From contig JACEEZ010023427.1 in NCBI GenBank assembly GCA_016584305.1, positions 296,497 to 360,496 of the forward strand: a stretch of 64,000 nucleotides of DNA, given 5' to 3'. The notes under the pieces were generated by a model. That model did not search any database, was not told the DNA's origin, and was given only the letters and a program-made list of their open reading frames with translations. Position 1 is the first letter of the stretch. The number at the start of each line of letters is the position of its first letter. The position numbers and the translations under genes are program-made. The DNA comes from Chionoecetes opilio. Taxonomy: Eukaryota; Arthropoda; Malacostraca; Decapoda; Majidae. Shown here piece after piece: positions 10,641-22,388 of this stretch.

Positions 10641-13054
10641 TTTTAAATATTATACGTGCAAATTATAGTGGTAGAAAGTAGGCACACGCGCAGCCTCGTT
10701 TGGTACAGTAGGGATGTTACTGTCTGTTCTTCCTTTGTATTCTTTGTATTCCTCCACTACCACTATTTTTTTTTCTCGCTTTCACTTTTTCACATTATTG
10801 ACAGAGCGAAAGCTGCGGTCGTAATCTTTTCTATGCCCCTGCTGTTTTTTCTTCGCATGGTGAATGGTGATGTAAGAATTGCATCTATGCTTCTCGTCTC
10901 CTGCTCCTCCTGGTAGTTTTTGTTCCATCGTCTCCTTGATACACCTTGCTGGTCAGGGGTCAACAACCTTAACTTATTGTCCTATACAGCCCGAGACATA
11001 ACCCTCCTTAGCTCCCCTTGACCCGTCGGCCACCTCCGAGCCTTTCGACGTCCTGCCCGTGCACGTTAAGGCAAACAACAACCCCGAAATGCAGCCCTAA
11101 CATGGGAAAATGGGGCAAGAAAGTATATTGTTATCATTATCTCCATTTTTCTTATGGGTAGTGGTGCCCGAATCTCCTTTTTCATATTTGTTATTCTTCA
11201 TTTGGTCATATAACTTGTATACGGAAAATGTGTTTATATACCACTGATGAATGCTTGTGTAGGTGATGCCGACATAATATCCCCCAACATTTATTTCCCT
11301 GGTAACTTTATTATCTATGTTCATGGCATGAGTCAAGGGGTTGTACAAATTGTCTTTATTGTTGTTTGTGTTGAGAACAATCGTATTGACACAGTATCCT
11401 TGAGGTGTGATGTGGCTTACATCCCGCCATAAAATATTTTGGGGCTGTCCCAAGTGTACGTATAGCCATTGGTTCGCGGTACAATAAAGGGACATACATA
11501 TATAGCAATGTAAAGAAACTTAGGGCAGCAAAATGTAATGGTGATAGTATATTTGCAAATCCATTGATTTATTAAGGAATAAAAAGAACATTAAAAAATC
11601 AAACGCGAATTGACATACGTCGTATGATCTTATTCGATATAAACAGGAGTCTACATGGACTCAAACAAAAGCAACCGGGAGAAAAAAGAGAGGAATGTAA
11701 GAGATAAATAAGAGGGAAGCATACGGTAAATCGATTTGCGAGTTGGCGAGTGACAGCACCACTTTATACAGACTTAACATTACCTTGGCTGACGCTATCC
11801 CTGCAGCTATACGAGAGGAGCGGAACGAGGAGCAAGAAAAAGGAGATGTGGTTGGGCAAAAAGTAGAAGAGGTAGATAGTGGAAGAAATAGGAAAATGGA
11901 GAAAAGGAGAAGTAAGACTGTAAGTGAGAGAAACAGAGAAGAAGCATGAAAGAGGAATGCATGCAGAAAAATAAGAGAATGAAAAGACAAAAAGATACAT
12001 GAATAGAATAAGAAGAAAGTATAGAGATAGAGCTAAAAAAAGTGCAAAAGTAGATAGAGGAGGAAGGGGGGGATATAATGGGTGGAGCACTCAGGTGTAT
12101 GGGATCTATGGGGTCACCTGTCTCGTCTCACTCACTGGTCTGTCAGCCCGGCAGTATATGTCTCATCGGGCCTTGTTCCTCTCACCTCCTGCGTTAGGCA
12201 TGGAGGGAAGGAAGAGAAAGGAAGGAACAGGGATGTGTGAGGGTGAGAAAAGAGGTGTGTGGAAGGAGAGAAATAAAGAGAGAAAAAACAAAATGAGATA
12301 GATGGTGAGCGAGAGTAAGAGAGAGAGAGAGAGAGAGAGAGGAAGAAAAGAGATAACAAAGTTGGTGCTACTATAGCGTGATAATGATACATTACTTCGT
12401 TGATCCCCATTTTATAAGGTTGAGCATAGAGTCCCGGTACTCAGGTCAGGTCAGGTCAGGTCATATGTGGTCTTGTCAGACTGCACATTACAGCGGTGCT
12501 TCTATAGCGTGCGGTCTACATCGGGGTCTGCAGTCTACGGTATCCTAATGTGTGGTCTACCATGATGTATGGTAGCTTGCGTCACACCACATGGGCTGCA
12601 GTTACTCTTGAGAGACGCCGTTATCTCTGTTTACACCAGCCTGCACCGTGTTAGTTATTTGTCATTAATTGGATATTATTGGGCTTTTATTGCACCCTTT
12701 ATAGTGCTATGCATCTTGTGTAATTCCTCAGATGCCAAGATTCCCCCTGACACTGTTTTGAAAATAACAAGTCTCATTCTTAACACAAGGCCTTAAATAA
12801 TGATGGTCGGGTTTAGGGCAACCCAGACAATCTTAGGTTTATCGTTGTTTATATTTATATACATTTATTTATTCATTTCATTTATTTATATCATATTGTT
12901 GCACCACTGCTAACATCCACAACCAACCATAGTTAGCAATTAATATATATATATTATTGCATTCCTATACTACATTGCTATGTTAGTGCTATATTGCAGA
13001 GTTGGTTGTCTGGTGAATGATGTTGAGAAATGCAGGATATAGTCATAAGCATAA
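10641..13054. other. Unassigned DNA
   Basis: No convincing gene. A 132-codon minus-strand frame at 11097-11495 has no recognisable motif. 11660-12360 is purine-rich on the plus strand with (GA)n at 12318-12341. A short (CAGGT)n run lies at 12440-12460. Several T8-T9 runs occur near 10320-10570. Confidence 0.5.
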
Positions 13055-13125
13055 GAGTGGATAGAGCAATGAGTTAAACACAAAATATTAATGAATAACA
13101 TAAATATAGTGGAGGATAGAACAAC
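13055..13125 (-). pseudogene. Tiny jockey-like RT fragment
   Basis: About 60 bp matches the LINE relic at 30840-30905: both share a stretch like TTAATGAATAAYATAAATA on the plus strand. On the minus strand this encodes the segment between the PQGS and ADD motifs (LFINDLL-like). Too short to assign further. Confidence 0.45.
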
Positions 13126-14780
13126 ATTGTTGATATTGTTTCAGAGAGGAGCATCCGCGGATGCAAGGGTTTGCAGACCATTTGCAGTCGAAGGATGAGG
13201 GGGGATCTTTCGCTATCTGCGGGTAACTAAGGAAACCTTCGAGTTTCTTTTGACGCTATTCAACCCTCACTACAGTCAAGTGTACAGGGGCGGACACATG
13301 CCAACTGAAGGCTATGTTGCTTTATCCATTGGTTTTGTGTTTCCTTGGAAATAGAAGCACCTACAGGGAAATTCCCAGAACAGTTTGGGTCTCAGAAAGC
13401 GGTGCATTTGACTGTGTAAAGCTTTAGTAAACTGTTGAATGTTGTAGCAAATGATTTCGTGAAGGGGCCCTGTTGACGAGGAAGTAGCCCGAGTTGAAAT
13501 GGAATTTAGACAATTTGCTGGTTTTCCTGGAGTTATAGGAGCAGTTATGGACCCACATAGAGTGTAAAATATCAAATTCTGTCCAGTCAGACTATCTAAA
13601 CAGAGCTGGAAAACACACTATTAACCTATGGCAGTCTGTGATGCTAATAAAGCATTTACATTTATTAGTGCAGGTTATGTTGGATCGCCCATGATAGCCG
13701 TGTATTAAAGCACACCTCTTTTAATGACGAGCTGGTTGCTCACCCTAGTCTCTTTCCCGTCCAGTAAATTTCATATTGTGGGTGACAGTGCCTTCGACAT
13801 TCTAGACACTACTTTTTACCCATAAAGTAAATTTACCTTTAAAACAAATCAACAACGAAAATTCAAAAACAACATTATCAGCAACTAGGTGCATTATTGA
13901 AAATGCTTTTGGGTCCTGAAAGGAAGATTTCGTAGAAAAAAATATGTGGATACACATAAATACCAGATAAATGCATACGCATAAAGCCTCAATTGTACGG
14001 GCATGTTGTGTACTTCACAATATCACGCTTAGGTTCCCAGAAAAATTACTATTTAGTGCAAAACTGTAATGTTCAATATGTAGCTGAAGAAGAAGCACGA
14101 GGAACTATTTGATGATTTGCCAAATAATGCTGGAGTAAAAAAGAGGATTAGGAATTACAGCCAGACTATAAGGGCTTGTATTTTATGCAGCAAACTCTTT
14201 CTGTGAGACCATTTCAGTTTTGCCCTCACTCTTTCATATCATCTGGATCCCATCACAACACCCTTTGGGTACTTTTTCAACAGCAGGCTAGTTGCTTTAT
14301 CCATTGGCATGAGGTTCTTGGCAAATAAAAGCATATGCGGAAAACGGGCGATATTGCAGACCGAGAGCAATGCGAGTATTACTTTGTACACAAATATGCC
14401 CAGTTACGCATGTTTGACTAACACCATATAACAAGGGTTGTGGGGATTGATTTTCGGCGATTTTCGCTATTACTCTGAAAATGTTTATGGAAATAAAGTA
14501 AACTTTCTTGTGGGGTAGTGTCATGGAGAAAATGGGGGGATATTAGGACAATATTAGATATTAACATGTATATAAACTTATCCAAATTTTGGTTAGGAAA
14601 ATTCATCTCTACCAATTTGCTTTGTGATTTTTTTTCATTTTTATAAATCCATTCACATTTTTGTAAAAAATATAAAAATAAAACACAGTATCACTAATGC
14701 ATTTTTTTACTGAGATTATGATAAACTAATGAGTTTGTGATGGTGCCTACTTGGTCTTGAGATGTGATCTTGGACTTATA
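13126..14780. other. Unassigned AT-rich DNA
   Basis: No gene, repeat family or motif recognised. Frames of 65-87 codons at 13312-13575 and 14297-14615 on the minus strand show nothing familiar. GTTGCTTTATCCATTGG occurs at both 13316 and 14291, with similar sequence after it, hinting at an old dispersed repeat. Confidence 0.4.
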
Positions 14781-14787
14781 TATGACT

Positions 14788-14866
14788 GTGTGTGTGTGTG
14801 TGTGTGTTGTGTGTGTGTGTGTGTGTGTGGTGTTGTGTGTGTGTGGGTGTGTGTGTGTGTGTGTGG
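14788..14866. repeat. (GT)n microsatellite
   Basis: Interrupted GT run of about 78 bp followed by GGGGTAGGAGAGG, leading into the purine minisatellite. Confidence 0.95.
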
Positions 14867-14984
14867 GGTAGGAGAGGACTGTAGAGTAGGGAAGGTCAGT
14901 GAAGAGGCAGGTAGCTTGAGATGGTGAAGGAGAGAATGAGGCAAAAGAAGATGAAAATCTACGTGAGGAGAGGAGACGAGGTGG

Positions 14985-15398
14985 TGGAGAAACTGATAGT
15001 GGAGGAGAAAAGGGGGAGGGAAGGAGGTGGAGTAAGTTGAGAAGGAGGAGAAAACATGATAGTGGAAGAGAAAAGGGGGATGGAAGGAGGTGGAGTGAGA
15101 TGGGAAGGAGGAAGAAAAGGAGGAGAAAATGGGGTTGGAAGGAGATGGAGTGAGTTGAGAAGGAGGAAGAAAAGGAAGAGAAAACATGATATGGAGGGGG
15201 AAAAAGGGATGGAAGGGGGGTGGAGTGAGATGAAAAGGGAGGAGAAACAGATTTTGGAGGAGAAAAGGGATGGAAGGAGATGGCGTGAGATGAGAAGGAG
15301 GAAGAAAAAGGAGAAGGAAACATGATAGTGGAGGAGAAAAGGGGATGGAAGGAGGTGGAGTGAGATGAGGAGGAAGAAAGGAGGTGGAGGAGAAAAAA
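14985..15398. repeat. Purine-rich minisatellite with higher-order period
   Basis: Degenerate units built from GGAGGAGAAAAGG, GATGGAAGGAGGTGGAG and GAGAAGGAGGAAGAAAAGG. The marker AAACATGATA recurs at about 15051, 15183 and 15318, a 133-135 bp higher-order unit made of two roughly 65-bp halves. It is strictly purine on one strand, so triplex or R-loop formation is conceivable. The Ser/Pro/Phe frames on the opposite strand are shadows of it. Confidence 0.8.
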
Positions 15399-15649
15399 CT
15401 ATAGGGTATCTGTTGAACTACATACTACTAACATCCACTACATGTAAGAGGACAGTTGGACAATGCTACCATGTCCCTAAAGAAGATGGGAACATGGAAT
15501 TTTCGTAGTGAAGAATGATAGGATATGAAATATGCTAACTACAACTGTGATGCAATGCTATGAATGCTAAAGAATTTTCCCGTTCCAAACTTCCATAAAT
15601 CTTGATAATATATGGAACTTGCGGACAACTGGGTGCTAGCGACCAATAA

Positions 15650-18105
15650 CACTGGGGAATAAATTTTGTTGAGTTAGGTCTGACATGTTTTTAAGTAATT
15701 TTTGGGTGCTGAATCCAAAAACTGATCTCAGTTTTTCTCTAATCACGTCAAGTTTTGAACTGTAGGATTTTCGTTTTCTTAAAAAATATGAAAAATACTG
15801 TAAAATAACAGTAACAGTGCTTATTTTATAAAAGTTGCAAATGTTAACATACAATGAAAAATGAAAGAAAATAGGCAGAATAGAATGTTATTTAACATTA
15901 TCATGTTTTTAGAAAGGATAAGGCTATAATTGTGTGCAGGTAAAGGGAAAAAATTTACGTTTGTAGCTTGTGTTCATGTCAACGTGTTCAACTTGAGGAC
16001 TATCGCGTTTGATGCTCCAACAATAGTCAGCCATCATATGCACATCCCATCTACCCTGGGGAACGTTCTTCCATAACCTTCAAATCTTGGGGAAATCGTT
16101 CACCTTGCCTCGTCGCTAGCAGCACCAAGATTTTCCGGAAAGTTGGCAAGATGGCATGCAAAAAATGTACTTTAATTTTCATGTTTTCAACCAAGCGCTT
16201 TGTAGCTCTCCAATAGTTCTGAAAATTTCTGTGTAATTTCTTGCAAAGTGTATTCCAAGAAAGTTCTTGACGACGTCTTGAATGATAGCCAAGCATTCTT
16301 TTTAAGGTCTGACATAGCACCGTTGAAATGTTCATCTTTGATGAGCTGTCGAATTTGTGGACCATCAAACACACCGGCCTTGATTTTTTCAATTGACAGT
16401 CCAGGAATGCCAAGATGATGTACTTCAAACAGTCGCCATCAGTTGACAATGCTTTTACAAATTGTTTCATGAGACCTAGTTTATGTGCAGAGGTGGGAAT
16501 ATTATTTTCTTCCTGTCAACAAGTGGCTCAGTACAATGTTAGGATCTCCAGGTTTAAGATCAGATCTCGGAGGCCCAAATTTGTCTGAACCCCAAAGCTT
16601 CTCTCGAGCTCTGCTTCCCACATACAGAGAAAGCAGGGATACTTTGTGTATCCACGTTGTTTACCCAAAAGGAAGGACACCATTTTAAGGTCAACACAGA
16701 TGATCCAATTGTTTGTTGTCATATTGCAATAACTCCCAAAGAAATCTCTTTACATCTCCATATTCTTTCACGAAGACAGACCGAATGCCCAATAGGGACT
16801 GCGCCAAACAAATTGCCATTGTGTGAAGGACACACTTCAAGCTCCGCTTTGAGTATCAATAAACAATCGCATTCATTTGGATTGTAGATTGAAAGCCCTA
16901 ATCCTTCAGTAAACCAGGAATGTTATGGCAAAACACAAACCGCTGGCACTTCGAAAGTACTGCAGAAAAAGTACTTTCTCTGGTTCGAAAGTATGAACCT
17001 TCACTCCTTGTTCAAGTATGTTTTTCTCGTTCAGTCTTGAAAGCTGTATTTTTTGAAGCTTTTTTGGATAGGCCCAAATCACGTGCTAAATCATTCAACT
17101 CGTGTGATCAAAAACCCCCACGAACTGAATCCTCGTGAATGTCAAAATCTGCCCCATTGCTGTCACTGCGTTCTTCAACATCACTCAGATCTTCTAGAGG
17201 AGGTAGTTGTTCGAAACTGGCACTTGGGAATTTCAGCTGAATGAGGCATTGGGTTTATAGTGACGGTAGATTAGGATATTCTATTTTACTTTTATTTTTC
17301 TTGTTAAATCCTGATGTTTTCACTAAACAAAGTAAAGTCTGTGGAATGATCTTTTTGCTCTCGCCAAACCATGGGGAACCAAATGCCAACTTTTCACGTG
17401 TTCCTTTGGTCCACATCCGTAAACTCCGACCACTGCTTGCACACTTTAGAGGGGCCCATAGCTTGTCTTGATCACCGAGTTTCACTTTAAAATATGCGAA
17501 ATATGGCTTGTTTGCAAATACGCTGATGCTTGCCCTCTGACTTGGAATGGGGAAACTACCACATATATAGCAGAAGGATAGGGTTGTTTAGGCATTACGA
17601 CGAGACGTAGCAGGAGCAGACATGATCTGAAACAAAAGAAATATATACTATTTTAAATAAAACACTAAGCTGGAAATAGTTACAAGTTTGAAAACAAAAA
17701 AAAACAGCATAAAACGAAATAGAAATTACAATGGTATGTTGTTACAAGGTTAAGAGAAAAACCCTAAACAAATCTCCTAATTCCTACTATCCTAGCTTTC
17801 TGTTTGCAGATATTGATAGTACTGACCTATTGGGAGCTGCACAACACCTTCCCCCGCACTGTCTCAATTGTAACTGCACAAACAAGTTGCCACATAGCTC
17901 TCGATGAGTCAATCGTAATCAGCTGGCAAGTTTTACTACAGCTCACAAGTGGAATTTTGTTTTTCTGGAGGGTAAGCTGTGGAGAAAAACTTGACGTGCT
18001 AGGAAAAAAACTGCTACAGATTTTGGGAAACAGCATGCCAATTTTAGTTAAATAAGCTCAAAATCTAATTTAACAATTTTTTTTTTTTCAAATTGTTCCC
18101 CAGTG
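15650..18105 (-). mobile_element. CACTA/EnSpm-like DNA transposon (CACTG ends, TAA duplication)
   Basis: The left end CACTGGGGAA at 15650-15659 and right end TTCCCCAGTG at 18096-18105 are perfect 10-bp inverted repeats. TAA directly flanks both (15647-15649 and 18106-18108). Ends beginning CACTR plus a 3-bp duplication are the hallmark of the CACTA/EnSpm superfamily. The only gene inside is the minus-strand relic at about 15955-17623, which fits neatly between the ends. The ends and gene are seen; the superfamily call is inference. Confidence 0.65.
15955..17623 (-). pseudogene. Full-length, frameshifted member of a widespread uncharacterised arthropod/metazoan protein family
   Basis: It starts with ATG at 17623-17621 (MSAPATSRRNA), the usual start of this family, and ends near 15955 after WDVHMMADYCWSIKRD. 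Landmarks in order on the minus strand: a Cys pair CYICG near the N-terminus, a KLGDQDKLWAP segment (about 17485), ICVDLKMVSFLLGKQRGYTK then YPCFLCMW (16640-16700), KKIIFPPLHI, KQFVKAL (16450), VFDGPQIRQLIKDE (about 16330-16375), KIKVHFLHA (about 16155) and GERFPQDLKVMEER (about 16070-16110). It is intronless with several frameshifts. Usual length is roughly 550 residues, which the span accommodates. I know the family from many genomes as 'uncharacterised'. Its position inside CACTG-type ends suggests it is a transposase. Confidence 0.75.
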
Positions 18106-18985
18106 TAATGATGCTATTTTTAAACCCAAAAAAAGGTATCTTAAGTGTTCTTATGTTTAATATCAGGTTTTCACTAATAAAACCAATGATTTTGAAACTC
18201 ATGTCCATACCATGAGCATGTGGTCTGAAGAATAGATTTGAAAAATATGATCGAAAGTATGTTTGAAAGTATTGCCAAAGTACTATTTTGTATAATGAAA
18301 CAGAGTGACGATGGCTGGGCGAAGCTAGTTTGGTAGTGTTTTCCAGGAACTCAAGTGCCCTGGCGCAGCAAACAATGTAAACATTGAAAAACTGGCTGCT
18401 GCAGTGTCCACGCCTTCACTCCCACCCTGTAGTGCTACACTCAACTCCTCGCCCTGAACGTTTCCACATTTGAAATGTCGTACACTGTCGAAATTGCGTA
18501 CACTCATCTGGCAACAAATATAGAATATGGTAACAGCGTTCGTTAATGCATTACTCTAAATTTCTACCATGATATAATGCTATATTGACTAAATGAGACG
18601 TTTACAGAATAGGGAATTTAAATGTACAGGGGTTGATTTTATGGAGAAAATAATTTCTATTGTACGCATATATTTCATTTGCTATGCATCCTAGACACCA
18701 ATTTTTACATTTGTTAAATGAATTTGAATAATCTTTTGATATGAAAAAAAACTAGAAGCATGTAGAAAAAAAATTTTCTTAAGAAATCCCCAAAAACATG
18801 TATATTGATTGAGATTCACAGGCTTTTAACCGAGTAGAGTATTATAAGAAAACAAAATATCAGCATACGATGATTTTTTTCACAAAAAAAACGTAACCGC
18901 TGTTTATTTTGTAAGATGACTACTGTGAATTTTTCAACACATGAGAGCGGGGTACTAGACTAGTCACTATGAGAATACTTTTACA
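18106..18985. other. Unassigned AT-rich DNA
   Basis: No gene, repeat family or structured motif recognised between the TAA right flank of the CACTG-ended element and the G-rich run that opens the poor-quality block. Confidence 0.5.
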
Positions 18986-19221
18986 AAAATAGGGGGGGGG
19001 GGGGGGCACTCAGTAGAGCGCATACTCCGCCCGAATATATAAAAATTAAAAAAAAAAAGTAAAAAAGAAAAGTTTAAAAAAAATATATTTTAAAAAAAAA
19101 AAAAAAAAAAATTTTTATAAAAATATATATATATATATAATATAAAAAATATATATATATATATAATATATATATTTTATATATATAATATAAATATATG
19201 CATTAAGTTAGCGTTTTACCC

Positions 19222-19465
19222 CCGGCCCGAATATTTAAATCAATTGGTTGCCATGGCAACACTGTCAAAAATTTTTTCACCCAAAATTAAATCAGCCCTT
19301 CCTTTATACCAAATAGCCCTTGGTTTTACCGAGTTTTGTCCAAATACCCGTAACTTTTCGAAAAAAATCCGGGTTCCCATAACAGCCCAAGAAGACAGAC
19401 AGACAGCCAGAAGAAGACAGACGGGTGGAAAAAACCTCCCAACTTCGTTGGGGGAAGGTAAATAT
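19222..19465 (+). mobile_element. Interspersed repeat R6, degraded copy
   Basis: Matches 29823-30075 across CAATTGGTTGCCATGGCAAC, an AAATTAAATCAG block, a GACAGACAGACAG run and the end CAACTTCGTTGG. The R6 start (GCACTCAGTAGAGCGC) is separated at 19007-19035 by an AT-rich insert. Many base-copying differences. Confidence 0.7.
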
Positions 19466-19944
19466 GACCACAGCGGGACAGTTTTTAATCATTGTGACAG
19501 TGAAAGCGCTGCTTGAGAATAGTTGCAGTTTTAAAAACTAGTAACGGTGATGGGTTTAAGTCACCATGGTGGAATAGAATAAAAATAAAAAAAATAAAAA
19601 AAAAGCAGACTCTTTTTCCCAGTAACGAATATGAGCTTGTGGTGCTATTTAAAAGTTAAACTATTTAATCATGGGGAAATTACTGTGTGCGGGGACAAAC
19701 GTCACAGCAGAACAAAAAAAATAAAACTAAAGTAGGCTTTGTGTTGAAAGATTGTGAACTAGTGGGGATTTTTAAAGGGCCTCACCAAAGTTATAAGAAA
19801 ATAGTTATTTACTAAACATGGGGAAAAAGTTACTGTGTGGAAAAAAACAATTCCAAAATAAAAAATAAAAAAACTTTATTTTTAAAAACGGTATGAGTGG
19901 TAGTGCTACAATAATGGGTCCCTTGTAGCTACTGTTACTAGAAA

Positions 19945-22388
19945 CTAGTTACTAGTGGATTTAAGGTTATTTCCATCATGGGAGAAGTAAAGGGGGATGA
20001 CTTGCTTTAAAAATTTATATACTAATTCAATGAGAGGTTGGGCCTGTTTTTTTGCTAAAAACAAGTCAACCCTCGGAACCGTTTTTAAAAAGGGAGCCAC
20101 TTTAGTCGTTTTTGACTGCCAGCCCCGGTGAACGAAAATTTTTTTTAATAAAAGCACAGTGCTGAAAAACCCCGGGTTCACAGGGGTTTTGTAGAAGGAA
20201 AAACCAGGGGGTTCTGTAAACATTTCTTTTTTAAAGCAGGGTAAGAAATCGCCTTGTTAAACCAAAATTTGGTAAAATGACAAACTATCGAAAGAATATT
20301 TTGCATTTGAGCCCTTTTGGACAAAGTCAACGAATTTTGTCTTGTAATTTATCTGGAAAGGTTTTTAGGGTCCATCTTCAAGGGGTTTCGAATGAGGTTT
20401 GGGAATCTAAGTTGATACATGAAAAAGTTATTCCCCCGGGTTTCTTTAGAGAAAACCCAAAGGGTTTTGAATGAGGAAAAAACTGACCCATCCAAAAACC
20501 CTCTTTAAAAGAGGAGCTGTGTTTATTTTCAAAAAACTGTCGCTCATATGTCAAAAACGTCATACCGCCCCGCTTGGAGTTTTTCTTGCAAAATTTTTGA
20601 TTTTCATTTGAAAAGCTCGCAGCTTGTCGACAAAACAATCACAGTTTGCCGAAAACCCTTGAAGTGATCTGTTGACTGCGTTGATGCGAAAAATAACATT
20701 GAGATAAGCCAGCTTGTGACCCTGTTATTGACAGCTTGTTGACAAACTTTTTTGTTTTTTTTTTTCTCATTCCTGAAAAAGAATTTTTCAGCTCCTCCCT
20801 TTAATGTTGCAATCGCCCTACGTTACCCCCGATACCCTCTTACTTTGATGAAGGAGTGACTCTCCTCAGCATAAGTTCCTGTCACAAAAACGAATCCTTT
20901 TTTTTTTTTTATAAAATAAAATATATAATATAATAAAATTTTATAATATATAAAATATTATATATTTATAATAATATATATATATAATATAAAATTATAT
21001 AAATCGTGCGGCGAGGACATTTAGATTTGGGGAAAATTTTACAGCCTTGGGAGCGCGGTCCTAATGATGGGGGTCACGCCAAGAAGTCTTACGGCAGATT
21101 GGCATAGCCCCGGTGTTTTTTGGACTCCTTAGAAATGAAAAAAAAATATAATATAATATATTATATATAATATTTTAAAAAATTATATATAATTATTTTA
21201 TAATATATAATATATATATAATAAAATTATATAATTATACATATATATATTTCTATTTAGGGTGCAGCTTTTTTTGGGCCCAAATTTTTCAATATGCCCC
21301 AAAAGAAAACAAGCGGAGCTAAAAAGTTTTTCTTTTTGATATCTCCAACGGTCAAATTTTCTCTGTCATCAAGAAATTTTCACTTCCGGCGAAGAGAGAA
21401 GAAGCGGGACAAAAATCTCCCTGCAACAACCACCTGACGGATGAATAAAAGAGCAAGATCTATGTTCGGATTCCATGTCATGACACATTTGGGGGGGAAC
21501 AGTCTCGTTTAAAGGGCAGAATTTTTTCACTATTACGACCTTGCAACATCATGAAAATTGTGAAACCCAAAAGGAAGCGATTTAAAACCGACCCCCCGAT
21601 AAATGAAGCAGTGCACCCAACTGCATTTGGTGCTTTGGTTTTGATTTTTCCTTGGAAACCCCAACTTGCCCCAAGCATGGCTGGGCTCCATCAGTTGTGA
21701 TTCCAACGAGGTTATTCCAACTAAAACCAGCTCGAAAAAAACGTGACACAGCTTTCCCATCACTCAGTGGCCGACTTGACTTTTTTCAAGTTTTTTTGAC
21801 AGAAAAAAAAAAATTCCTTTTTTGAATACCTTTTGACGGTTTGGGCAGTAACCCAAACAGCTGGCACGATATTTGCTACATCATTCATCGCCCCTGTATA
21901 GAAAAAAGGGGGTTGCTTTATCTCTTCATAATTTGATTTTTTCACTCCCCTGACTGTCACGTTTCTTAGCTGGATGTATTTTCGAAAAAATCATCACTTA
22001 GTTTGTTGTGCTGCTTCTGCTCCAAAAACCCAAATAAAACCTTTCTTTTGCCCCGGGGTAGGATCAATTCTTCAGATTGTGTGTTTTTTTTTCTTCCGTG
22101 CTACTAAAAACACTCTGAAATTTTTCCACATGTTCCTTTTCTTGGAAGCTACCAGCCCCGCATCTTTTTTTGCCTCTTCATTATCAGCTTTCCTCTTGAA
22201 GAAATCCTTTTCCTTCTTTACTCAGGGTGGCATTTGGTCAGGTAAAAATTGTAATTTTGAAGGCTTCACGAATCTTTTTCCCAGGACCGAAAACAAATAA
22301 CCACTGTGGGAGATCTACATTTTTTTTTTAATTGAAGAAAACCCCCCCCCTGAAATAATCTTCCGAGAACTTTCTCTTCTTACTTGAC
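19945..22388 (-). pseudogene. ZBED/SCAND3-like hAT transposase relic
   Basis: The minus strand starts near 22388 (MSSKKRKF, typical of this group). It continues with FFKRKADNEEAKK (about 22180-22205), GKLCHVFFELVLVGIT (about 21715-21765), KTKAPNAV then WVHCFIHRE-like (about 21585-21630) and a SKSLPLGFHNFHDV segment. Further on come DKLRAFQMKIKNFARKTPSG (about 20570-20630) and LRFPNLIRNPLKMDPKNLS (about 20350-20410). This is the motif order of domesticated or mobile ZBED-type hAT transposases. It is shattered by frameshifts and split by an AT-rich insert at 20890-21260. Much of the damage may be sequence error. Confidence 0.6.

Noticed and set aside
11097..11495. 132-codon minus-strand frame as a gene
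   Set aside because: No recognisable motif, no splice or promoter support, and Asn/Lys/Thr-rich composition consistent with an AT-rich random frame.
14694..15323. 209-codon Ser/Pro/Phe frame
   Set aside because: Reverse translation of the purine minisatellite.
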